Part shown: positions 1 through 5,416 of the stretch, piece after piece
How the letters are laid out: every line of letters begins with the position of its first letter
Numbering within the stretch: the first letter of the stretch is position 1
Assembly (NCBI GenBank): GCA_937127195.1
Contig: CAKZLT010000467.1
Coordinates: forward strand, 1-5,416
Length of the DNA stretch: 5,416 nucleotides
Reading direction: 5' to 3'
Source of the DNA: an uncultured Saprospiraceae bacterium
Lineage (GTDB): Bacteria; Bacteroidota; Bacteroidia; Chitinophagales; Saprospiraceae
Position numbers and translations under genes: made by a program
Notes under the pieces: generated by a model
Database searches by the model: none
What the model saw: only the letters and a program-made list of their open reading frames with translations
Told to the model about the DNA's origin: nothing

Positions 1-1085
1 TGACAAAGTATCTATTTTCTTTGACTTTGGAACAGCAGGTACAGGAAAATTATACTACTGTGATGATATAATGATGGCAGCAGCACCAGTATCAGCTAAA
101 CCATCATTACCAATTACTTTCCAAGATACCGTTGCTGTAAATCATGAGCTTGCGACATTTGGCGGAAACAACTCATGGATGGTAATTGACCCTACTGACC
201 CAAATAATAATGCTTTGCAAAGCATTAAAACGGCTGGCGCACAAGTATGGGCAGGAACAACAATAGGTAATAGCGGTTTAGGAATGGCTATACCATTCAG
301 TGCTACGGATACAAAAATGACTGTTAGAGTATGGTCTCCAGATGCAAATACACCGATTCTTTTGAAGGTAGAAGATGCAAGTAACGGAACAATCAGCGTA
401 GAAACATTAACTTCTACAACAGTAGCTGGACAATGGGAAACATTAGTGTTTGATTTTTCTAATCACGCTTCTGGAACGGCTGCCTTAGATTTGACTAAAA
501 CTTATGACAAAGTATCTATTTTCTTTGACTTTGGAACAGCAGGTACAGGAAAATTATACTACTGTGATGATATAATGATGGTAGCAGCACCAGTATTGGC
601 TAAACCTGATTTGCCAATTACTTTTGAAGATACTGTAACTATCAATCATGATATTGTAGGATTTGGAGGTAATAATTCATGGATGGTAGTTGATCCTACG
701 GATAATACTAATACTGTTTTACAGAGTACTAAGGAAGCTGGTTCTCAAACATGGGCAGGAACAACGATGGGTAACAGTGGCTTAGCAATGGCGATACCAA
801 TTACTGCAACTAATACAAAAATGACAGTTAGAGTGTGGTCACCAGATGCAAATACACCAGTTCTTTTGAAGATAGAAGACACTAGTAATGGTGCAGTTAG
901 TGTAGAAACATTGGTATCTACAACAGTGGCTGGACAATGGGACACTTTAGAGTTTGACTTTATGAATAATGCAGCAAACACTCCTGCATTAGATTTGACG
1001 AAGACTTATGACAAAGTATCAATTTTCTTTGATTTTGGAACAGCAGGTACAGGTAAGACTTACTACTGTGATGATGTAATGATGG
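1..1085 (+). repeat. Tandem 504-bp in-frame repeat (about 2.15 copies visible)
   Basis: The same sequence recurs at an exact period of 504 bp (168 codons): bases 1-77 are identical to 505-581, and the equivalent stretch at 1009-1085 matches with a few substitutions. The middles of the units differ more, although protein motifs such as VRVWSPDANTP and AGTGK are conserved. The units are in frame inside the secreted protein gene. The array continues past the left edge, so the total copy number cannot be seen. Confidence 0.9.
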
Positions 1086-1369
1086 GAACATTGATTAGCA
1101 CTAATCAATTAATCGTTGATGAGCGTTTGTTTACACTTCAACCAAACTTAGCTAACAACTATACAAATATCCGTTTTGATAAAAATATGGCTATTCAACA
1201 AGCGTCAGTTAATGTTTACAATGCATTAGGGCAGCACGTTTCTAACGTTGTAGTTGAGAATACAGATACTTACCGTATGAATACAAGTAATTTACCTTCT
1301 GGTATGTATTACGTAAATGTTCAAGTAGGTAATAAAATGGCTACAAAACGATTAGTTATTGTTCGATAG
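2..1369 (+). CDS. Secreted modular protein with tandem carbohydrate-binding-like domains and a T9SS sorting tail (5' partial)
   Basis: The reading frame is open from the first bases of the window, so the gene starts upstream and the ATG at 71 is only an internal methionine; 455 residues are visible. They comprise the end of one module, two full modules of 168 residues and a C-terminal tail. Each module opens with L-P-I-T-F-(Q/E)-D-T, continues with FGGNNSWM and VRVWSPDANTP, and closes with KVSIFFDFGTAGTGK followed by YYCDD. This pattern recalls the beta-sandwich, carbohydrate-binding-like modules found in marine bacterial glycosidases and adhesins; that similarity is from memory and the ligand is unknown. 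The tail (about 1115-1369) has the T9SS type A pattern: a PN motif (LQPNLANN), VYNALGQ, LPSGMYYV and a basic end (KRLVIVR). This implies Sec export, outer-membrane translocation by T9SS and surface attachment or release. No catalytic domain is visible. An intrinsic terminator follows 42 bases after the stop. Confidence 0.85.
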   Translation, partial: DKVSIFFDFGTAGTGKLYYCDDIMMAAAPVSAKPSLPITFQDTVAVNHELATFGGNNSWMVIDPTDPNNNALQSIKTAGAQVWAGTTIGNSGLGMAIPFSATDTKMTVRVWSPDANTPILLKVEDASNGTISVETLTSTTVAGQWETLVFDFSNHASGTAALDLTKTYDKVSIFFDFGTAGTGKLYYCDDIMMVAAPVLAKPDLPITFEDTVTINHDIVGFGGNNSWMVVDPTDNTNTVLQSTKEAGSQTWAGTTMGNSGLAMAIPITATNTKMTVRVWSPDANTPVLLKIEDTSNGAVSVETLVSTTVAGQWDTLEFDFMNNAANTPALDLTKTYDKVSIFFDFGTAGTGKTYYCDDVMMGTLISTNQLIVDERLFTLQPNLANNYTNIRFDKNMAIQQASVNVYNALGQHVSNVVVENTDTYRMNTSNLPSGMYYVNVQVGNKMATKRLVIVR

Positions 1370-1411
1370 GTTTATTTTTAAATAAATAATATCGTTTTTA
1401 ATTAGTTTAGA

Positions 1412-1450
1412 AAAGGTTGAATACTTGTAATGAGTATTCGACCTTTTTTT
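1412..1450 (+). terminator. Intrinsic terminator of the T9SS-cargo gene
   Basis: A 15-base left arm (1412-1426, AAAAGGTTGAATACT) pairs with 1434-1448 (AGTATTCGACCTTTT) with one G-U pair, around a 7-base loop. The right arm runs into a tract of seven T. The hairpin starts 42 bases after the stop codon at 1369. It should end transcription before the nuclease-like gene, which therefore probably has its own promoter. The rest of the 183-base gap is very AT-rich, and I could not find a convincing Bacteroidota -33/-7 (TTG / TAnnTTTG) promoter in it. Confidence 0.85.
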
Positions 1451-1552
1451 ATTTTTTATGAAAATAGAAATGATATTTTGCTAATTGATAAAAAAATTAA
1501 TCAGGCAATTTTTGTAATTTAGTAATCTTTAAATTATTACTAATAATTAATT

Positions 1553-2167
1553 ATGGCGTATTCAAAATTTACAATCATTGATTTGCGTAGAAAATTTGGA
1601 CTGAGAGATGCTAAAAAATCTTTATTCACTCAAATAGAGCCTATCAAACCGTCAAAATGGTTAGAACATACGTTATCAATTCAGAAAAAATTACCCATTC
1701 ATTCGGAGAAAGCAAAGTCTGAATTTATTATTGTTCCGATTCTAACAGATGTTTGGGAGCAGAGTGGAGAACGATTTAGCATTCATTCAGGAATTAACTT
1801 AGATGCTGATTCTGAACAAGGTTTAAATGGAGAATGTGATTTTATTCTTTCGGCGGATACTGAAAAAAGCTATTTTTTGAAGAGCCCTATTTTTACAATT
1901 GTAGAAGCCAAAAGGGATGATTTTTTGGGTGGAGTTCCTCAATGTGCTGCTCAAATGCTTGGCGCAAATCGTTTTAATGCACTTGATGGTCGCGAACTTG
2001 ATGCTATTTATGGCTGTGTGACGGATGGAACAGAATGGCTTTTCTTAAAATTAAAAGAGACTTCTCTATTGATTGATGATAAAACTTATTTTACCAAAGA
2101 TTTAGAAGAGTTATTGGGCGTTTTTAGCTTTATTATTAATGAAAGTAGTGCTTCTATCACTTCATAA
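1553..2167 (+). CDS. PD-(D/E)XK nuclease-like protein, orphan
   Basis: This is a complete 204-residue protein starting at ATG 1553, the first in-frame ATG, after an AT-rich leader without a Shine-Dalgarno motif. It has no signal peptide or membrane segment, so it is probably cytoplasmic. Residues 93-134 carry a PD-(D/E)XK-type pattern: an acidic residue in GECDF (D96), a strand ending in VEAKR (E118-x-K120), then PQCAAQ (Q130-xxx-Q134), like the glutamine motif after the core in many members of this fold. E57 in SEFIIVP is a possible first acidic residue. The fold is shared by restriction enzymes, HsdR N-terminal domains and RecB-like nucleases; which of these is closest cannot be told from the sequence alone. 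There is no methyltransferase, specificity subunit or helicase next to it. Its last 11 bases overlap the convergent membrane-protein gene. Confidence is high for a real gene and moderate for the nuclease fold; catalytic activity is untested. Confidence 0.72.
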   Translation: MAYSKFTIIDLRRKFGLRDAKKSLFTQIEPIKPSKWLEHTLSIQKKLPIHSEKAKSEFIIVPILTDVWEQSGERFSIHSGINLDADSEQGLNGECDFILSADTEKSYFLKSPIFTIVEAKRDDFLGGVPQCAAQMLGANRFNALDGRELDAIYGCVTDGTEWLFLKLKETSLLIDDKTYFTKDLEELLGVFSFIINESSASITS

Positions 2168-3434
2168 AAAACTCATCAACCGTCCAATTAAATTCTTTTT
2201 TTGAAAAAGGCAAATCATCTAAATTTACTTTAGAAGTTTCTATTCGGAGTTGATTTTGTTCTAAAATGAGTTGGTCATTTTGTTGTAAAACAGAAAAAGA
2301 ACTAGTGTCGTTTGTCATTGGATTCAAAAACGAAAGGCTATTATTGTCAAGATGAATTAACTCAAAATCTTGCATGGTGTTATCCATTTTTTGAACAATG
2401 AAATAATTTTTTCTATGAATAAAAAAGCGTTTCCAAATAGTTGTATCCGTTAATAATGGCGGAATGGTGTCATTGTTTTTTATAAAAAAATCAACCTGAT
2501 ACGCGCCGTGATGAACGGAACGAGGTGCATCATCATCATTAAAATTATCGGTAGAAATATAAAGAAAAAGCGAATTGAGCAGCATCAGTCCAATGACTAA
2601 AGTCTTCAAAACGCGGTATGTTCTGATTTGTAAATCGGTTTTCCAGACTGGAAACCACGGTGTTTCGGGTAGCGTTTTTTCATTTTTAAAAAAGAAAACA
2701 AACAACCGTTTACGTTCCAATGCCACCAAATAAAAACAGAAAAACAAAAGAAAAGTCGAATACAGTTTAACAGAAATATTATAACTAAAATTGATAGCTA
2801 CAACATTTGCCAAAACGCCAATTCCAATCAACGCGCCCAATAATTGCGTCTTTCTAAATAGCAATAAAACAGCAATAAGTAATTCTAAAACACCTCCAAA
2901 AATAGTATAAGAACGACTTCCTCCCATTGTACTCCAATACAGAATGTCATTTGACAATTGACCTAAATGCGTGTATAAAATATTAGGTTCTGGCGCGTAA
3001 AATTGCCATTTGAAAACCTTACTAAATCCATAAAGCAGCATTTGAGCAGCTACATAATAGCGAATAAGAACAATCGTAATATATTTGAATTGATGCTTGT
3101 ATTTGTTTTTATTTTTTATAAGAAGAGAAAAAATACTTAATACAAAAGCAATAATGAAAATGTTGAAAACATGAATATAAAGAATGGTAGAATCAGAAAT
3201 AAAAGTGGTAAGCAGTGGCGTTTTGATTTGAAAAACTTCAACGGCTGACCAATACGCTAACCGCTCAAAAAACGGACTCAAATAAAAACTAATCCCATTC
3301 AAAAAAGGCTTAGGATTAGGCGAAGGAACAGAAACGATGTAAAGAATGATGAATGCGAAATGATGAACCTGCCTGACAGCGAGGCTGGTGTTGAATACTT
3401 TTAATAGCCGCCAATAAAAGTGTTTATCATTCAT
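2157..3434 (-). CDS. DoxX-like polytopic membrane protein with C-terminal soluble domain
   Basis: A 425-residue protein starting at ATG 3434. Hydrophobic segments, judged by eye, lie near residues 24-36, 84-106, 118-140, 175-193, 196-216, 224-241 and 276-294. Residues 118-241 resemble the DoxX-type four-helix core: RYYVAAQMLLYGFSKVF, then GGVLELLIAVLLLF (residues 180-193), then a third helix rich in small residues and a fourth aromatic one. Residues 295-425 are polar and probably form a soluble domain outside the bilayer; I do not recognise a family for it. DoxX-like proteins are inner-membrane proteins of mostly unknown biochemical role, sometimes linked to redox processes, so no function is assigned. 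The 3' end overlaps the nuclease-like gene by 11 bases tail to tail. The leader contains the long inverted repeat at 3469-3553. The N-terminus (residues 17-23) is encoded by an unusually GC-rich patch. Confidence 0.75.
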   Translation of the reverse strand: MNDKHFYWRLLKVFNTSLAVRQVHHFAFIILYIVSVPSPNPKPFLNGISFYLSPFFERLAYWSAVEVFQIKTPLLTTFISDSTILYIHVFNIFIIAFVLSIFSLLIKNKNKYKHQFKYITIVLIRYYVAAQMLLYGFSKVFKWQFYAPEPNILYTHLGQLSNDILYWSTMGGSRSYTIFGGVLELLIAVLLLFRKTQLLGALIGIGVLANVVAINFSYNISVKLYSTFLLFFCFYLVALERKRLFVFFFKNEKTLPETPWFPVWKTDLQIRTYRVLKTLVIGLMLLNSLFLYISTDNFNDDDAPRSVHHGAYQVDFFIKNNDTIPPLLTDTTIWKRFFIHRKNYFIVQKMDNTMQDFELIHLDNNSLSFLNPMTNDTSSFSVLQQNDQLILEQNQLRIETSKVNLDDLPFSKKEFNWTVDEFFMK

Positions 3435-3468
3435 CGCTTACTATTTTTTATATTTATGCCATATCACT

Positions 3469-3553
3469 GATTTAACCTCCCTTAATCCCTCCGAAGGAGG
3501 GAAACTACGCTACTACATTTCCCTCTTTTGGAGGAATTAAGGGAGGTCAAATC
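3469..3553. repeat. Long imperfect inverted repeat with nested hairpin, intergenic
   Basis: Arms 3469-3504 and 3518-3553 (36 nt each) are reverse complements at 32 of 36 positions, around a 13-nt spacer; all four mismatches are transitions that leave wobble pairs on one strand or the other. The core of each arm is CCTCCCTTAAT followed by a CCTCC / GAGGG element. The left arm folds on itself as well (CCCTCC-GAA-GGAGGG, 3487-3501). The element is far more GC-rich than its surroundings and fills most of the gap between the WD40 stop and the DoxX-like start. From memory, similar CCTCCC/GGAGGG palindromes are scattered through Bacteroidota genomes, which would make this a REP- or MITE-like dispersed element. 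It could also act as a transcription barrier between the two minus-strand genes, but no T-tract follows it. At its right edge the minus strand reads TAGATTTG (3555-3548), matching the TAnnTTTG -7 element, but no TTG is seen at -33. Confidence 0.85.
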
Positions 3554-3578
3554 TAAAATGTACAGTAATATGAAAAAA

Positions 3579-5027
3579 TCATTCTTCTTCATATAAGTAA
3601 CATAATCTATTCACCAATTCATGCCAAATTTGTTCATCTTCATTATTAAAAATTGCTCCATACTGTCTCAAAAGTGATTTATCTGCACTGCCCAAGTGAC
3701 TATCTTGATGTAAATCTCTAAAATCAATTCCTTGAACGTGCAAACCACTATAATTAGAAAAAGTCTGGATACAAGAATACGTTTCTAATTCCCAAATTTT
3801 CACCATTCCATCAGCAGAACCACTTATCAGATGTTCTCCATTAGGGCTAAACATAACTGCATTTACATAATATTGATGTCCTCGAAGTGTTTGAATACAA
3901 TCACCTGTTTTTCGATTCCATATTTTGATAGTTTCATCACTCGAACCACTAACAATATATTGTCCATCTGGCGAATAATTGACACTATTAACACCTTGAT
4001 GGTGGTCAAAATACTTTTGTTGTACTTTCCCATCCGACAATGACCATTCTAAGATTGTATCATCACTCGAACCACTCAGCACAAACTTTCCATCAGGACT
4101 AAACGCGACATCATTAATCACACTCACATGATCCCGTTTTACCCAATAAACTTCTCCTAATTGCAAATCCCAAAGACGAATACTTCTATCCCATGCACCA
4201 CTAATCAAATAGTGACCATCAGGGCTAAAAGCAACACATTCAATTGTTTTAGTGTGTCCACCAATTGTTTGAATCTTTGTCCAAAGGTCTGTCTGTTCTC
4301 TTTTCCAAACTTTGACTAGATTGTCTTCTCCACAAGTTGCTATTTGAGTACCATCATCACTTATAGAAAGTGATGCTATCGGAGCTTTATGCGCTTGAAT
4401 TTCGAAAACTAAACCATCTTCTTTCAAGTTCCAAATCCTTAAAAATCCATCTTTCGATACACCAACTACATATTGTCCACAAGGTAAAAACTCAACTGCG
4501 GTTACCGCTTCTTTAGCTTCATCAAATACATCAAAGCATTTTTTAGACGCCATTTCCCAGACCTTTACCGTCCCATCACTCGACGCAGTTGCAAACAAAA
4601 CAACCTCTTTTCCATATCCAAAGTAAGACATTGGAAAACTTAACGATTTTGAAAAACAAACATCTAAAACGCGACCTCTTTCACTCTTACCCAAGAAAAC
4701 CTCTCTATCTATCAATGTATTATTAAAACAAACCGAGCCATTTCCTGTATGAGATTGACTTTGCAGTTTGACTCCATTCAAAGAAAAACCACGTAAATCC
4801 AATTCTGATAAATCTAAACCAGAAAGCTGTCCGCGCAATTCACTCCATATATTCAAAATATTCCAAACGGAATAGCCCAATTTCCTTTTATCAAAAATAT
4901 TCCTACAGTATTCTAAAGTCTTTTCTAATAAAGTCTTGGAGTCAGAAAGCGAAACCGAGTCTCCATAATTGTAGTGTTCTCCTTCTAGCTCTCCTAACAA
5001 TAAATATAATTTAGAATTAAAAACCAA
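3579..5027 (-). CDS. Seven-bladed WD40 protein, apparently the 3' remnant of a STAND/NACHT-WD40 gene
   Basis: The open frame encodes up to 482 residues, but the only start near its 5' end is a TTG at 5027, four codons inside a stop at 5037-5039. The first internal ATG is residue 133, within the first blade, so a normal start is missing. Residues 55-88 form a pentapeptide-like linker (LSGLDLSELDLRGFSLNG). Residues 115-412 hold seven WD40 repeats whose closing tryptophans are at 157, 199, 241, 286, 328, 370 and 412, with typical motifs such as SPDG, SGSSD, DGTVKVW and DETIKIW; seven blades close one propeller. Residues 413-482 form a tail with HVQGIDFRDLH and LLRQYGAIF. The linker, propeller and tail layout resembles the sensor half of bacterial STAND ATPases, recalled by pattern and not searched. 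No Walker A/B or effector domain is encoded here. The protein may be non-functional, or expressed only as a propeller. Opposite-strand DUF4097 coding sequence directly upstream marks the breakpoint. Confidence 0.75.
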   Translation of the reverse strand: MVFNSKLYLLLGELEGEHYNYGDSVSLSDSKTLLEKTLEYCRNIFDKRKLGYSVWNILNIWSELRGQLSGLDLSELDLRGFSLNGVKLQSQSHTGNGSVCFNNTLIDREVFLGKSERGRVLDVCFSKSLSFPMSYFGYGKEVVLFATASSDGTVKVWEMASKKCFDVFDEAKEAVTAVEFLPCGQYVVGVSKDGFLRIWNLKEDGLVFEIQAHKAPIASLSISDDGTQIATCGEDNLVKVWKREQTDLWTKIQTIGGHTKTIECVAFSPDGHYLISGAWDRSIRLWDLQLGEVYWVKRDHVSVINDVAFSPDGKFVLSGSSDDTILEWSLSDGKVQQKYFDHHQGVNSVNYSPDGQYIVSGSSDETIKIWNRKTGDCIQTLRGHQYYVNAVMFSPNGEHLISGSADGMVKIWELETYSCIQTFSNYSGLHVQGIDFRDLHQDSHLGSADKSLLRQYGAIFNNEDEQIWHELVNRLCYLYEEE

Positions 5028-5036
5028 CGGAACGGT
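4975..5036. other. Junction between truncated WD40 gene and truncated DUF4097 gene
   Basis: The minus-strand WD40 frame is open up to the stop at 5037-5039, while the plus-strand DUF4097-type frame is open back to a TAG at 4972-4974. The two frames therefore overlap in 4975-5036 on opposite strands, and neither has a plausible start there. The breakpoint must lie within or near this interval. The plus-strand residues ELKTNGTVYTNF already look like genuine DUF4097 sequence from about 5014, which favours a breakpoint near 4980-5015. No target-site duplication, terminal inverted repeat or transposase is visible. Confidence 0.6.
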
Positions 5037-5184
5037 TTACACAAATTTCGAAATAAAAATTCCAACTAAAAAAGGAATGAAAAATGTTAGTGGCTCTAAA
5101 AGAATTACAAGTAGCATAAATAATGGTGGTGTAAAAATTAAATTAAGATCATCTATGGGAAACATTTATTTACGTAAAAAATAA
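5011..5184 (+). pseudogene. 3' remnant of a DUF4097-type gene
   Basis: The frame ending at TAA 5182-5184 encodes about 57 residues with the usual DUF4097 C-terminal features: KTNGTVYTNFEIKI, a basic GSKRIT stretch, INNGGVKIKL and a final SSMGNIYLRKK, as in the terminal turns of the repetitive beta-structure. There is no start codon before an internal ATG at 5077, and the frame closes at 4972-4974, so the N-terminal part and signal peptide are missing. It sits 40 bases upstream of another gene of the same kind in the same direction, which suggests a former tandem pair or operon. The family assignment is from pattern memory; the truncation is visible directly. Confidence 0.65.
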
Positions 5185-5224
5185 TTCTCAAAAACTAATT
5201 CACAAATAACTTAAAACACTAAAA

Positions 5225-5416
5225 ATGAAAAGATTTCTCTTATTCATAGGCTTGTTATGCGCTTTTAACAACCTATCAGCTCAAAAAAAAGTAACCGAAA
5301 ACACAAAAGCAAATAACATAGAAGATGTTATGGTTCACGTAAAGTTTGCCAATAACATTGTTGTAAAAAACTGGTCTAAAAATGAAATTTCTGTTGAAGC
5401 AACTGTAAATATTGAT
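5225..5416 (+). CDS. Secreted DUF4097-type protein (3' partial, cut by window end)
   Basis: ATG 5225 opens a 64-residue frame that runs off the window. Residues 1-19 form a Sec signal peptide: basic MKR, hydrophobic FLLFIGLLCAF, and a likely cleavage after LSA before QKK, common in Bacteroidota exported proteins. With no lipobox cysteine near the cleavage site, it is probably a periplasmic or surface soluble protein. Residues 32-64 (IEDVMVHVKFANNIVVKNW, then a SKNEISVEA stretch) resemble the N-terminal strands of DUF4097 beta-repeat proteins, often called adhesin-like; their biochemical role is not known. The 40-base gap to the upstream remnant is A-rich with no Shine-Dalgarno motif or terminator, consistent with co-transcription before the upstream gene was broken. 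In many Bacteroidota such pairs lie near ECF sigma factor genes; none is in this window. Confidence 0.75.
   Translation, partial: MKRFLLFIGLLCAFNNLSAQKKVTENTKANNIEDVMVHVKFANNIVVKNWSKNEISVEATVNID

Noticed and set aside
745..981. A 78-codon open frame on the minus strand
   Set aside because: It lies wholly inside the repeat-module gene, antisense to conserved protein motifs, and shows no leader or recognisable domain.
1..1085. Possible CRISPR or minisatellite array
   Set aside because: The period is 504 bp and in frame with a protein module, so it is a coding domain duplication.
1451..1552. Promoter or riboswitch ahead of the nuclease-like gene
   Set aside because: The stretch is AT-rich with partial matches only; no TTG/TAnnTTTG pair at proper spacing and no structured aptamer could be recognised.
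3831..4043. A 70-codon open frame on the plus strand
   Set aside because: It is antisense to WD40 blades with clear conserved motifs; the frame follows from the repetitive codon pattern of the propeller.
1553..5027. A defence island made of the nuclease-like gene, membrane protein and WD40 protein
   Set aside because: The genes are not co-directional as a group, are separated by a palindromic element, and the WD40 gene is truncated. Nothing shows that they act together.
3579..5027. WD40 fragment as the cargo of a simple transposon inserted into the DUF4097 gene
   Set aside because: There is no transposase, terminal inverted repeat or target duplication, and the DUF4097 5' half is absent from the other side of the fragment.

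Overview
The window looks like a chromosomal piece of an AT-rich member of the Bacteroidota. Three features point there: a C-terminal type IX secretion (T9SS) sorting domain on the first protein, a signal peptide ending in the typical 'SAQ' cleavage context on the last one, and gene starts with A-rich leaders and no Shine-Dalgarno motif. Nothing in it allows a genus-level call.

Layout. (1) At 2-1369 (+) is the 3' part of a large secreted protein made of tandem modules of 168 residues (504 bp). The modules resemble a carbohydrate-binding jelly-roll and are followed by the T9SS tail; a clear intrinsic terminator lies at 1412-1450. (2) At 1553-2167 (+) is an intact small protein with a PD-(D/E)XK nuclease-like signature. 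(3) At 2157-3434 (-) is a polytopic DoxX-like membrane protein. It converges on the nuclease-like gene and overlaps its last 11 bases. (4) At 3435-3578 is an intergenic stretch filled mostly by a long imperfect inverted repeat (36-nt arms) with a nested hairpin. (5) At 3579-5027 (-) is a seven-bladed WD40 propeller with a short pentapeptide-like linker and a C-terminal tail that resemble the sensor end of STAND/NACHT-WD40 proteins, but with no NTPase or effector part. (6) At about 5011-5184 (+) is the headless 3' end of a DUF4097-type gene. (7) From 5225 (+) to the window edge is the start of a second secreted DUF4097-type gene.

The most notable point is the junction near 4975-5036. There a 5'-truncated WD40 gene abuts a 5'-truncated DUF4097 gene on the opposite strand. 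Both have lost their N-terminal coding parts, so this is a rearrangement breakpoint or an assembly misjoin, not a normal gene border. The two DUF4097 reading frames, 40 bp apart and co-directional, probably formed one operon before the break.

Apart from that pair, the genes do not form an obvious pathway. A nuclease-like protein near a STAND-like sensor remnant hints at an accessory or defence-type neighbourhood, but the sequence does not establish a system.
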